From the NCBI RefSeq assembly GCF_033807715.1, contig NC_084606.1, forward strand, positions 38,163,901 to 38,227,900: a stretch of 64,000 nucleotides of DNA. Reading direction: 5' to 3'. The notes beneath the pieces are model-generated. The model ran no database searches. It had not been told where the DNA came from and saw only the letters and a list, made by a program, of their open reading frames with translations. Shown here in pieces: positions 1 through 11,918 of this stretch. The stretch comes from Cololabis saira. Lineage: Eukaryota > Chordata > Actinopteri > Beloniformes > Belonidae. Made by a program: the position numbers and the translations under genes. How positions within the stretch are numbered: position 1 is the first letter of the stretch; every line of letters starts with the position of its first letter.

Positions 1-340
1 ACGTCCACGACCCCCCAGTCTGGCGCTCGGCAGGAGGGTCCCCCCTTATGATCCAGGTCCTGGTCCAGGTTTCTACCCCCTTATGATCCAGGTCCTGGTC
101 CAGGTTTCTACCTCCTTATGATCCAGGTCCTGGTCCAAGTTTCTTCCTCCTAAAGGGGAGTTTTTCTTGCCACTGTTTGGCTTAAGGTTTTTCTCCCACT
201 AGGGGAGTTTTTACCTTGTTTATGTAATAATTGCTCGGGGGTTTATGTTTATGTTCATGTTCTGGGTCTCTGGAAAGCGTCTAGAGACACCTTTTGTTGT
301 ATTAGACGCTATACAAATAAAATTGAATTGGATTGAATGG
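1..340 (+). mobile_element. L2/CR1-type LINE 3' end fragment
   Basis: Matches the 3' UTR of the LINE at 27.1-29.1 kb (CTAAAGGGGAGTTTTTCTTG, AGACGCTATA, then a TTGAA-type tail). Begins with three tandem copies of a roughly 36-bp CTTATGATCCAGG unit. Confidence 0.8.
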
Positions 341-481
341 AATTACAGCTCGGAACATAATTCTGGGTGTATTTCCCCCCATCCACTGTTCAATTAGATA
401 TCAGTTCCTTCTTCAAAATATTGTTCCTAACGTCACATATCATTATAATTCTCCTCATACAGAGAATATGTTCTCACTTAC

Positions 482-640
482 TTCAGTCTGATGGCATATT
501 TCAGCATGACTGGCAGTGATGTTTTCATCGTAGTCATTCCAGCAGAAAAGGTAGAAGTCTTCCATTTTAAGTAAAGTGCACACTACGTTGAAGATGGAGG
601 CAGCGCAGGCCACGATCTGCATTCCCAAGCAGGCCCTGAG
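482..640 (-). CDS. Copy A exon 5 (TM3 and second outer loop)
   Basis: 159 bases, 53 codons. TM3 is followed by a loop with Cys-Trp and a second Cys, and with an Asn-Ile-Thr glycosylation site absent from copy B. Donor GTAAGT. Confidence 0.87.
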
Positions 641-3600
641 CTGAAACAGAGGAGCTGACATTGAACATGACAGTAAAAACAAAAAGGTTTTTTTGAAGTT
701 CATGATCCTTTAGTAACTGAATCTTTGATAGCATGTACAGTATACTACCGTTTGTCTAGATCAGCGATCAGCAACCCGCGGCTCAGAGCCGCATGCGGCT
801 CTCTAGCGCCGCCCTAGTGGCTCCTGGAGCTTTTTCAAAAACGTTTGAAAATGGAAATCGATCGGGGAGGGAAATATATTTTTTGTTTTAATATGGTTTC
901 TGTAGGAAAACATGACACAAACATTCTTAACGTTTTCCAATGCTGTAAAAATGTGTAGAATAAATATTACATTTCAACATTTCTGTTAACAAAGATTTGT
1001 ACGGAAGAGTATGCAGGAGAAAATATTTTGGAGAGGAGGAAGATTTGTTTTTCATTATTTCATTGTGCACTTCGAGAAAAAAGTTGAAATGTCGAGAAAA
1101 AAGTTGAAATGTCGATATTAATGTTGAAATGACAATTTCAAGAATAAAGTCGAAACTTTGCCTTTTTTCTCAACATTTCAACTTTTTCTTGACATTTTAC
1201 ATTTTTTCTTGACATTTCGAGTTTTTTATCGACATTTTGACTTTTTTCTCAATAATTTTACTTTTTTCTCAACATTTCGACTTTTTTAATGAAATTTTGA
1301 CTTTTTTCTCGACATTTTGACTTTTTTCTCAACATTTTGACTTTTTTTCTCAACATTTTGACTTTTTTCTCGAAATTGTACTTCAACATTAATCTCGACA
1401 TTTCAACATTTTCTCGACATTTCGACTTTTTTCTCAAAGCATAATGAAAAAAAAAATCTTGCTCCTCTAAAATATTATTTTTATTTTTCTCTTGCCTGGC
1501 CCTAATACTCTCCCGTAGATTTGCGTAACAAGAAGAGTCACGTGGAAAGACATTAGCATGCATTTGCAGCCGAGGACCCAGTTATAACTAATATAGAAAC
1601 ATGCAGCATGTGTTGCCTTCATTCTAAGGCTTATACAAGACTTTTCATTTTTTGCGGCTCCAGACATATTAGTTTTTTGTGTTTTTGGTCCAATACGGCT
1701 CTTTCAACATCTTGGGTTGCCGACCGCTGGTCGAGGGTATCTCTATCTATCCAGCTATCTATCTGTTCAGCTGCAGCTCCATATCCTGAGCAAACGCCAT
1801 TTGCCGTTGTGGATGAGTTTATTGTCATTTTCAATGAGTTTATATTGAAAATAACAATAAAAACAAGTTTGTTTGAGACATGCACATTCGACACACAAGT
1901 AGACCTGATATTTGGAGCTGACATGGAGTTTCACTTCTCTTAATGACTCACGTCCATCACGGCTGGTTCCTGCATGTTTCCTGTCTACAGTTCTGTGTTC
2001 AGCTGCAGATCCATATCCTGAGTAGCTCAGTCTGACACAATGATCCGTCCATGACGGGACGCTGCACTAGTGCAACAATCAGCCCCATTCATGCCTCACC
2101 AAGCCACTGGTGTTGGAGGAAGTGTCATTCTTTCCTGAGACTGGAAGACTCCGGTTGAACACCGCAGTTGTCTTTCTCAAGCAAGAATTGTACTTTGAGG
2201 TAGATTGTGTAGGAGCGCAGAAGATATGGAGTAAGATAGCTTTCAAAAAGTGTCCATGTATACAGGACTGTCTCAGAAAATTAGAATATTGTGATAAAGT
2301 TCTTTATTTTCTGTAATGCAATTAAAAAAACAAAAATGTCATACATTCTGGATTCATTACAAATCAACTGAAATATTGCAAGCCTTTTATTATTTTAATA
2401 TTGCTGATTATGGCTTACAGTTTAAGATTAAGATTCCCAGAATATTCAAATTTTTTGAGATAAGATATTTGCACCTGCGTTAGCGTCAGCGTTAGCGGGG
2501 TTGCCAGCCGCCCTCGGCTTCGGCGCATCATTCGGGGTTCGGTTGTTTTCCCCTGTGACGTCATTTCAACAGTTTTTCAACTCGTACCCACAAACTTGAA
2601 TTCATGTTCACAGTGAAGACTCGTATTCGTAGAAATTAGAGTTGTATTCATTTGCACTCACAGCTTTTAGATTCATACTCACATAAAAACAATCCTAACC
2701 CTAATCATTTATCAGACTTGTGTGTTACAGCAGAATTTTGTGTACAACTTTTTTATTTACATACAAATGTTTATCATTACGAATACGAACAGTATACACA
2801 TCTTTTTGAAAGCTATCTTACTCCATAAGAAGACACACGGCTGCTTTCATCTCCAGTTCAGTTTAGAGACGGTGTTACCAGTTTAGAGACGGTGTTATCA
2901 GTTTAGAGATGGTGTTATCAGTTTAGAGACGGTGTTATCAGTTTAGAGACGGTGTTATCAGTTTAGAGATGGTGTTACCACTTTAGAGACGGTGTTATCA
3001 GTTTAGAGACGGTGTTATCAGTTTAGAGACGGTGTTATCAGTTTAGAGACAACGGTGTTATCAGTTTAGAGACGGTGTTATCAGTTTAGAGACAACGGTG
3101 TTATCAGTTTAGAGACGGTGTTATCAGTTTAGAGACGGTGTTACCAGTTTAGAGACGGTGTTATCAGTTTAGAGACGGTGTTATCAGTTTAGAGACGGTG
3201 TTATCAGTTTAGAGACGGTGTTATCAGTTTAGAGACGGTGTTATCAGTTTAGAGACTGTGTTATCAGTTTAGAGACGGTGTTATCAGTTTAGAGACGGTG
3301 TTACCAGTTTAGAGACGGTGTTATCAGTTTAGAGACAACGGTGTTATCAGTTTAGAGACGGTGTTATCAGTTTAGAGACGGTGTTATCAGTTTAGAGACA
3401 ACGGTGTTATCAGTTTAGAGACGGTGTTATCAGTTTAGAGACGGTGTTACCAGTTTAGAGACGGTGTTATCAGTTTAGAGACGGTGTTATCAGTTTAGAG
3501 ACGGTGTTACCAGTTTAGAGACGGTGTTATCAGTTTAGAGACAACGGTGTTACCAGTTTAGAGACATTGGTGTTACCAGTTTAGAGACAACGGTGTTATC

Positions 3601-6600
3601 AGTTTAGAGACAACGGTGTTACCAGTTTAGAGACAACGGTGTTACCAGTTTAGAGACGGTGTTATCAGTTTAGAGACGGTGTTATCAGTTTAAAGACGGT
3701 ATTATCAGTTTAGAGACGGTGTTATCAGTTTAGAGACAGTGTTATCAGTTTAGAGATGGTGTTATCAGTTTAGAGACGGTGTTATCAGTTTAGAGACGGT
3801 GTTATCAGTTTAGAGACGGTGTTATCAGTTTAGAGACGGTGTTATCAGTTTAGAGACGGTGTTATCAGTTTAGAGACGGTGTTATTAGTTTAGAGACAGT
3901 GTTATCAGTTTAGAGACGGTGTTATCAGTTTAAAGACGGTATTATCAGTTTAGAGACGGTGTTATCAGTTTAGAGACAGTGTTATCAGTTTAGAGACGGT
4001 GTTATCAGTTTAGAGACGGTGTTATCAGTTTAGAGACGGTGTTATCAGTTTAGAGACGGTGTTATCAGTTTAGAGACGGTGTTATCAGTTTAGAGACGGT
4101 GTTATCAGTTTAAAGACGGTGTTATCAGTTTAGAGACAGTGTTATCAGTTTAGAGACGGTGTTATCAGTTTAGAGACGGTATTATCAGTTTAGAGACGGT
4201 GTTATCAGTTTAGAGACAGTGTTACCAGTTTAGAGACGGTATTATCAGTTTAGAGACGGTGTTATCAGTTTAGAGACAGTGTTACCAGTTTAGAGACGGT
4301 GTTATCAGTTTAGAGACGGTGTTATCAGTTTAGAGACGGTGTTATCAGTTTAGAGACGGTGTTATCAGTTTAGAGACAGTGTTACCAGTTTAGAGACGGT
4401 GTTACCAGTTTAGAGACGGTGTTATCAGTTTAGAGACGGTGTTATCAGTTTAGAGACGGTGTTATCAGTTTAGAGACGGTGTTATCAGTTTAGAGACGGT
4501 GTTATCAGTTTAGAGACAGTGTTACCAGTTTAGAGATGGTGTTATCAGTTTAGAGACAGTGTTATCAGTTTAGAGACAGTGTTATCAGTTTAGAGATGGT
4601 GTTATCAGTTTAGAGACGGTGTTATCAGTTTAGAGACAGTGTTATCAGTTTAGAGACAGTGTTATCAGTTTAGAGATGGTGTTATCAGTTTAGAGACGGT
4701 GTTATCAGTTTAGAGACAGTGTTATCAGTTTAGAGACAGTGTTATCAGTTTAGAGATGGTGTTATCAGTTTAGAGACGGTGTTATCAGTTTAGAGACGGT
4801 GTTACCAGTTTAGAGACGGTGTTATCAGTTTAAAGACGGTGTTATCAGTTTAGAGACAGTGTTATCAGTTTAGAGACGGTGTTATCAGTTTAGAGACGGT
4901 ATTATCAGTTTAGAGACGGTGTTATCAGTTTAGAGACAGTGTTACCAGTTTAGAGACGGTATTATCAGTTTAGAGACGGTGTTATCAGTTTAGAGACAGT
5001 GTTACCAGTTTAGAGACGGTGTTATCAGTTTAGAGACGGTGTTATCAGTTTAGAGACGGTGTTATCAGTTTAGAGACGGTGTTATCAGTTTAGAGACAGT
5101 GTTACCAGTTTAGAGACGGTGTTACCAGTTTAGAGACGGTGTTATCAGTTTAGAGACGGTGTTATCAGTTTAGAGACGGTGTTATCAGTTTAGAGACGGT
5201 GTTATCAGTTTAGAGACGGTGTTATCAGTTTAGAGACAGTGTTACCAGTTTAGAGATGGTGTTATCAGTTTAGAGACAGTGTTATCAGTTTAGAGACAGT
5301 GTTATCAGTTTAGAGATGGTGTTATCAGTTTAGAGACGGTGTTATCAGTTTAGAGACAGTGTTATCAGTTTAGAGACAGTGTTATCAGTTTAGAGATGGT
5401 GTTATCAGTTTAGAGACGGTGTTATCAGTTTAGAGACAGTGTTATCAGTTTAGAGACAGTGTTATCAGTTTAGAGATGGTGTTATCAGTTTAGAGACGGT
5501 GTTATCAGTTTAGAGACGGTGTTACCAGTTTAGAGACGGTGTTATCAGTTTAGAGACGGTGTTATCAGTTTAGAGACGGTGTTACCAGTTTAGAGACGGT
5601 GTTACCAGTTTAGAGACGGTGTGATCAATTTAGAGACGGTGTTATCAGTTTAGAGACGGTGTTATCAGTTTAGAGACGGTGTTATCAGTTTAGAGACGGT
5701 GTTATCAGTTTAGAGACGGTGTTATCAGTTTAGAGACGGTGTTATCAGTTTAGAGACGGTGTTATCAGTTTAGAGACGGTGTTATCAGTTTAGAGACGGT
5801 GTTACCAGTTTAGAAACGGTGTTATCAGTTTAGAGACGGTGTTATCAGTTTAGAGACGGTGTTATCAGAGACTCACCATAGGCAGGTGGAGGCTCTGCGC
5901 CGCCACGGCCACATTCCCAGCTATTACGACCTGGAACCACAACAAAACCCCACCAAGTCAGTAACACGTAAGATTTTCTACTTAGCTGTTTGGTTATTTT
6001 TCCATAATGAAGAAAGAAAATTATAAAGTTTATTACTTTTCAAATACATTGTTCAGTTTTTACTACAGTTATATATGTTGTAACTTACAATACATACAAC
6101 AGCGTATATTCACAATGACAAGAAGTTGATCCGATTCTTGAACAGAATCGGAGACTGGCTGCGGTTTTTGAGCTCGTTTGTAGGATGGAAAAGACCTTGC
6201 AGAAGTTGAAAACTCGGCTTGGCGGGAATTGACCACAAATTAATCTGTTTGGAGTCGCCATTGATGAATCAGAGACTTAAGGCAGATGGAAAATTACTGG
6301 AGTCTGCCTGTCCTAAATATAAATGTTGATTCTACAACCTAACCTTGGCTTGGCAGGCCGCTCCAGTCACAATCTCCCTGGAGGAATAAAAACAAGACGC
6401 TCTGCTCCCACTAGCGTCCCCTTCCCCTCAGGACACTAGTGGACCTTGATCAGAACTGTACCGGGCCGCCTGATAACATCAAGGACAACGGCTGAGGAGC
6501 AGCTCTGGGGTGAAGTTCACAGACTTACCGCTCACACACACACTGATAACCACACCTCCCTCATTTTCAACGTCTTCCCCGGCTCCAGCCCCCCTCTTAT

Positions 6601-9600
6601 CAGCCCCCCCAACGCAGTCTCCAGGTTGGAGCGCCACGAAGCCGCTGCACTTGTTTTGCTGTGTGTACGTTGCTTTTTTTTGCTAAGGTGTTTTTTTGCA
6701 CCTTGACACTGTGTAATTAATACACAGTGTGAAGCAGTGGCGATTCCTCTAAGACTGCAAGGGAAGCTCAGCTTCCTCTAAAATGTCAAAAAATAAGTAC
6801 TGTTGTGTTTACATTTCATTGACTATATATGCGCTAGAACACGATCCCCTTTGGTTCAAAATCAGCCTCTTATCACAGTCACAGATGCGACTTCCTTCTC
6901 ATTTATTCCTGCAGCTTCACAGTAACAGCAGAAGCTCAGCATCTATGAAGCTGGAGTGGGTTGTTCCACTGCAGCCAAACACACCGTCATTGGATAAATG
7001 CTCGGTTTTGTCCCGCCCATCTGAAGCTCAGCTTCTCTGGGGGTCTATGGGGCAGTGGGCGTGGCCTCGGCTGGCCTGCTGCATGATGATTGGATGATCT
7101 GTCTGAGGCTGAATCCCTTTCTGATTGACAGCGAAATGAGCGAATCAGCGATCTTGAGACAAACACTGCTGGAGAAGTTTTGTAGCTTCATTCCGTCATT
7201 CCGAGTTGATCTGGAGTTTGGAAATCCTCGTAGTGACTTTTGTCTTTGTTAAAACCATAAGCGACACACTCAGCAACTTGTATCTGGTGTTTGCAGACTG
7301 CACTGGTGTTATTGGAGACTCTGACTTCTGTTGCTCTACAGTTATTGTCCCCGTAGAGCAGTGGGTGCTGCTGTGAGCCGCTTCGCCGTTGCAAAGCATT
7401 TACAGCCGGAACGGAGGGTAGAATTCACATACAAATAAACTGACATTATTTGCAAGACCTGATAGTGCCTTATGTTCCTGGCAGAGCTCTCCGTTCTCGG
7501 AGTGCACATTTACTTGTAGTTCCTAGAGTATCCAAATGTAGATTTGGAGGGCGGGCGTTCTGGTACCAGGCACCATTACTTTGGAACCAACTTCCAATCT
7601 GGGTTAAGGAGGCTGACACCACCTCCACCTTAAAAACTAAACTTAAAACCTTTCTGTTTAGTAAAGCCTATAGTTAGTGTTTAGTAAACCTCTAGCTGGT
7701 GTTGGTAAATCTCTAGTTAGTGTAAACCCTAGTGTGTTAGAGTCAGTAGTCATAGCTGCAGCTATAGAACAAGACTATAATAGTTAGTCTCAAATATAGC
7801 TTGGTGGTAGATATGCTGCTATAGGCCTATGCTGCAGGGGGGCACCGTCATGATCCACTGGGCGGTGCCTCTCACCCTTCTTCTCCTCTCCTCTTCCCTT
7901 CCTCTCTTCTCCATTTCCATTTCTATTTGTTATAAGTATCTCATAGCCATCATTTTTGTCAATCGCTCCTGTAGTTTCTTGTGCTGGCCCCCTTTTTTCT
8001 CTTTTGTGCATGTTTGCAGGCCGGAGCTTCAGGAGCTGCGTGCTGGCCTGCGGTCCCCCCCCATCCCCGGTCACCCCGTTGCTGCTCCCACCTGCCTGCG
8101 GATCCCCCCCCCCCGGTCATCCCGCTACTGCTTCCACCTGCCTACGCCCCCCCCCTCCGGTCATCCCGCTGCTGCTTCCACCTGCCTGCTGTGTGCTGCT
8201 GAGGTCCTACCCCCCCCCCCTCTGGTCATCCTGCTGCTGCTTCCACCTGCCTGCTCTGCTGTTGACGTCCCCGACCCCCAGTCTGGCCCTCGGCAGGAGG
8301 GTCCCCCCTTATGAGCGTGGTCCTGCTCAAGGTTTCTTCCCTCCTAAAGGGGAGTTTTTCTTGCCACTGTTTGGCTTAAGGTTTTTCTCCCACTAAGGGA
8401 GTTTTTACCTGCCATTGTTTATATAATAATTGCTCGGGGGTTTATGTTTATGTTTATGTTCATGTTCTGGATCTCTGGAAAGCATCTGGAGACAACATCT
8501 GTTGTATTAGACGCTATATAAATAAAATTGAATTGAATTGAAATGAAATTGAATTGACACAATTTATGATGTAAGGCGAAAATGAGCTTCCCCTCCTTAA
8601 AAGACCAGCGGCCGCCACTGGTGTGGAGATGCCTTTTTTTTCCCTCCTCCATCCCAGTGTTATCCTTCCTCCAGTCTGACTATGTCTGACTTGACAATAC
8701 AGTTTTATTCTGATTCCGATTCTGTTCTGATGTCATTCGATATCCCAATGTGGGACTTTGGTTCTTTAAAAAGTACAATATTTGAGTTCTCCACATTCTC
8801 ACCAACAGAGATGAAATTAAGATGGCTATGTCCGTCCCTTGCTGACTCAGGCCTTTGGCCTGAAAAACACCAGCATTGATGATGTTGTACACACTCAGGC
8901 CCACCTGAGTTATCTGAAAGACACAGAGACAAAACTTTGGATGAAGGCTGCAGAATAAGTGCCAGGGAAAGGTTTTAAACACCCGGATGCATGGCGTACC
9001 CCGAGAGCTCTGGGTTCAGCCTCCAGGAACTTCTTCTTCCTGTGGACGTCTCTCTGGAAGCTGACGGCAACCAGGGGGCTCTGGCCCTCCTCAGCTAATG
9101 TTGCTTTATTTGAAACAACCAGGGTTAAGTGCATTCAGAAGGTTAATACAATGTTGCGCTGCTTTCATTGCTCATTTTAGCAGAGAACTGCATTTTGGAA
9201 TATTTTACGGAAGCGTATTGCATTCACTTGAGAATAAAAAATTTGCTCTGTTTTTCTGAACTCAGAATAGGGCTTGGTCACCAAGGTGCATTCTGGGACG
9301 CGGCGGCCATGTTGGCAGCCTCGTGAGTGTAAACAAACAGCAGTGTAGTAGCACCAAGTGAACAGACGGAACGCAAAAAAAAGATGTTAAAATGCCGGAA
9401 AGGAACTGGAATTTACCAGATACCTTAAACAAGGAAGCCAGGGAGTGGTGTATGGAGAAAATAATGATTATTAACGGTTTGGGTCCATATGAAATCCCTA
9501 CTAAAGAATGGAGCTCCTCGTCGGAGCTCCACTCTTTATTAGAAAGGATTTACTGCCGCAGTTCTGCACAACCCACGTTTCCGGCTACCTTGTTTAGGAG

Positions 9601-11918
9601 TGTTTGGCAGCTGCTTTGGTAAATGTTTGACTCGCCATGTGTTTCAATAAATTTGATAGTAGTACAACATACAGTACATGTTTTGTATTACTCTTACTTT
9701 TTTCTTTTTTTTCACCGCTATATTATGCTGAAGAGGCTCAGAGGCGTGAGCAATATTTTTGTTTTCCTCGTGGGATTATTTTTTTCCTCTCCAGCTACAA
9801 ATAGAGTTAATATATTTTCCTCAACAAACTAGTTTTATCTGCAGATTGGGGTTAATCGCACCACAGAGAGCTGGCCAGCAACTGCGTTTAGCTGGAGAAG
9901 TGGGGAATAAAACCCGTATGAATGATCCGACCCCAGTCTGTGTGAGTGTTTGTGGTTTACTGAGGAAGGTTATTGTAGCACGGTGAGTGCCACGGGCCCG
10001 ACCGACAGGATGGAGAGACACGGAGTTTCGTGCAGAACCCTTTTTATTTAGCAAGATCATCAGTGCACAAGCACCTCACGCCAGCAGCTCCTCCGACACC
10101 TTTGCTGCTGTCCAGCTCTGCCTTATAAAGGCAGGCAGGGTGGAGGCGCGGCAGCCACTCAGGTGGATGGGACACAGGCGCGCGTGTCCCATCAACCTCT
10201 CCACCCTGCCACAGTTATGTTTGGTCGTTACAGCCGCGATCCAACCGAGCCGATGACTCTTTCACTTTTTACTCTGTTATCTCAGATACTTGGCCTCCGT
10301 GGTTCTGCCTCTGAGCAGGAAAGTGGTGAAAAGTTAAACCATTAGCGATCTTTTCCCCACGTCTGTTATGTGTGGAGCTGCTGCAGCTACAACACAGCAA
10401 CGGGTTACCATGGTTACAGAATAACGGAAAGTAACGATTACAAGTACCGGTAGGCTAAGACAAACGAAGAGGGAGCACGTCTGTACACAGTGGTCAGTGG
10501 TCCGAAGAGCAGCTAATGTAGCATCCAACAGGGCGGCTCCGCCAGGTGATGACGTCAAGACGACCAAGCCCTATTCCAAGAAATGTTTTAATGAAAAAAA
10601 GAATTCTGCTTTGTTTTTCTGAATTAACGAGATCATTATCTCAGAATTCTGAGAAAAGTTTTAAGGAAAAAATAAAACTCGTTAATTCAGGAAAACAGTG
10701 AATGCAATACGCTTCCATAATATTTGATACAATTATAAAAAACAAACAAACTAACAAAAAAACAGTATTCCGCCATAAAGCACTCGGTGACAACAGATAA
10801 ACACAAACAGTCTCTGTTGGAGACATCCAGACAAAACTACAGGACAACCATCACTGCAGCATTAAGGGGGCAATTCCTCAGTCAAGTATGAAAAAAGAGG
10901 GAAAAAACTAACTGGAAATGCTCAAACAGAGCATTGGATCACAATCCCCCTGTAGAAATGTGAGTGTGGAGTAATAATATACAGGACTGTCTCAGAAAAT
11001 TAGAATATTGTGATAAAGTCCTTTATTTTCTGTAATGCAAAAATGTCATACATTCTGGATTCATTACAAATCAACTGAAATATTGCAAGCCTTTTATTAT
11101 TTTAATATTGCTGATCATGACTTACAGTTTAAGAAAACTCAAATATCCTATCTAAAAAAATTTGAATATTCTGGGAATCTTAATCTTAAACTGTAAGCCA
11201 TGATCAGCAATATTAAAATAATAAAAGGCTTGCAATATTTCAGTTGATTTGTAATGAATCCAGAATGTATGACATTTTTGCATTACAGAAAATAAAGAAC
11301 TTTATCACAATATTCTAATTTTCTGAGACAGTCCTGTATATAGTATAATGTTTGGAAGTTCCATTAATCTGAAGCAGCGCAATGTGGAGAACTTGGAAAT
11401 GGTCAAAACCTCCTGCAGTGAACTTCTGTTTTTCTTTTCACTAAATTCCAGTGTCATAAAATACATGATCTAACATATTCAGATTAACATGCTAGAACTA
11501 TAATGACTTTCAAAATATAAGCAATAGGCCTATAGTCAAATTATATTATAAAATGTATATAGATAGATTTCACACTACTTCCGTTTTCCAATGCAACATT
11601 TACATGTAGAATACCCTTTATGATAAACATCAAAGTCATGTAGATACAATATTTCCCTTCCTTGTATTTATGTCTTCTTACCATCGTTATGCAAAAGGTG
11701 AAATCTCCTAAAAATCACCTGTTGATATGAATATTTAGCAAAAACATCACCTGCAAAGAGAGAACATGTCCTGGCAGTTTGCTGTTGACAGCCAGACAAC
11801 ATCTGGATTCAATCACTGAACAAAAGCTGAAGCTCCTGAGTTCAGGGAGGCTTTTTATTCCTGCACATGCATGGATTCTGTTTATTTATCGCTTATTCTT
11901 ATCAGTCTTACCTGCCAT
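482..11918 (-). CDS. CD20-like four-transmembrane protein (MS4A/TMEM176 family), copy A, 3' end outside window
   Basis: Five coding exons were joined by reading the minus strand: 11918-11912, 9094-9000, 8913-8803, 5930-5877 and 640-482. All junctions are GT-AG and the phases agree (1,0,0,0), giving 142 codons without a stop. The product begins Met-Ala-Ala-Glu-Glu, then a basic KKKFLEAEPRALG segment entering TM1 (about residues 33-52), TM2 (60-85), TM3 starting LRACLGMQIVACAAS (90-112) and an outer loop with two cysteines and one N-x-T site (Asn-Ile-Thr). The EPxALGxxQ entry to TM1 and the ACLGMxI start of TM3 are hallmarks of the CD20-like family (Pfam PF04103), whose members are immune-cell membrane proteins acting in receptor signalling. 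The TM4 and tail exons should lie left of position 1. The paralogue is at 17694-32801. Exact subfamily (MS4A or TMEM176) is not settled. Confidence 0.85.
762..1729. mobile_element. hAT-type nonautonomous element containing a minisatellite element
   Basis: Ends are CAGCGATCAGCAACCC and GGGTTGCCGACCGCTG, inverted repeats shared with the copies at 16261 and 42318. A second element (about 1000-1521) with GAGTATTAGGGCC-type ends and GTCGAAATGTCGAGAAAAA repeats sits inside. Absent from the matching intron of copy B, so inserted after the duplication. Confidence 0.75.
2261..2462. mobile_element. Half copy of a palindromic mariner-like MITE
   Basis: TACAGGACTGTCTCAGAAAA end of the family seen complete at 10980-11340; one arm only. 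Confidence 0.8.
2862..5868. repeat. 3-kb satellite-like array of a 20-bp unit in copy A intron 4
   Basis: About 150 tandem units of GTTATCAGTTTAGAGACGGT with scattered single-base variants (cagt, tggt, accag, ttaaag) and some units lengthened by 3 bases (acaacggt). It ends 8 bases from the exon 4 splice donor. On the gene strand the unit reads as a run-on of the donor-proximal intron sequence. The 20-base period makes every frame open only briefly. No coding role is seen. Confidence 0.97.
4100..5540. repeat. 720-bp higher-order repeat within the 20-bp array
   Basis: Lines 720 bases apart carry the same order of variant units from about 4112 to 4820 and again from about 4832 to 5540, so a 36-unit block was duplicated as a whole. 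Inside it, a four-unit (80-bp) pattern of cagt, cagt, atggt, cggt variants also repeats. Confidence 0.85.
5877..5930 (-). CDS. Copy A exon 4 (rest of TM2)
   Basis: 54 bases encoding VVIAGNVAVAAQSLHLPM, with a consensus GTGAGT donor. The 3-kb tandem array starts 8 bases inside the following intron. Confidence 0.85.
6735..8620. mobile_element. hAT-type element, split by an L2 LINE
   Basis: CAGTGGCG... and ...CGCCACTG ends with near-identical 8-bp flanks (GTGTGAAG and GTGTGGAG). Holds the LINE fragment at about 7444-8556. Lies in copy A intron 3. Confidence 0.7.
7444..8556 (+). mobile_element. L2/CR1-type LINE, 5'-truncated
   Basis: Keeps the last coding segment (LLVVPRVSKCRFGGRAF, LWNQLPIWVKEAD, FLFSKAYS stop at about 7677) and the complete 3' UTR with a GAATT-rich tail. 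Too short to be active. Confidence 0.85.
8803..8913 (-). CDS. Copy A exon 3 (TM1 and start of TM2)
   Basis: 111 bases, phase 0 at both ends. It starts ITQVGLSVYNI after a good pyrimidine tract and ends ILISSLL before GTGAGA. The 86-bp intron before it is conserved in position and size in copy B. Confidence 0.88.
9000..9094 (-). CDS. Copy A exon 2 (cytoplasmic N-terminus)
   Basis: Encodes EEGQSPLVAVSFQRD and then HRKKKFLEAEPRALG. The donor is GTACGC. Its acceptor tract is purine-rich and weak compared with that of copy B. It is 45 bases shorter than the copy B exon. Confidence 0.8.
9264..10576. mobile_element. Unclassified DNA element with GAATAGGGCTTGGTC inverted ends
   Basis: GAATAGGGCTTGGT near 9266 and its reverse complement ACCAAGCCCTATTC near 10563-10576 bound 1.3 kb in copy A intron 1. 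It contains a short plus-strand frame (9392-9622) starting MPERNWNLPDTLNKEAREWC, which looks like a degraded transposon-borne protein. I could not name the superfamily with confidence. Confidence 0.5.
10980..11340. mobile_element. Palindromic mariner-like MITE, complete
   Basis: TACAGGACTGTCTCAGAAAA at one end and its reverse complement at the other; the two arms form a near-perfect hairpin of about 170 bases each, with TA at the borders. Other copies at 36535, 45061, 55518 and 59090. Confidence 0.9.
11912..11918 (-). CDS. Copy A exon 1 (start codon, 7 coding bases)
   Basis: ATG GCA G followed by a GTAAG donor. The phase-1 end fits the next exon, which opens with CT (making Ala). Copy B has the same 7-base arrangement in a matching sequence context, which supports this start. 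Confidence 0.75.

Noticed and set aside
1631..1924. Possible coding exon shared by 1631-1924 and 23705-23971
   Set aside because: The two regions are homologous, but frames are not conserved. This is duplicated intron sequence, partly within a hAT end.
2862..5868. CRISPR-like array of regular short repeats
   Set aside because: Units are contiguous with no spacers, and the window is vertebrate nuclear DNA. It is a tandem array.
9392..9622. Small host gene MPERNWNLPDTLNKEAREWC
   Set aside because: It sits inside an inverted-repeat element in copy A intron 1, has no supported splice partners and looks like transposon debris.
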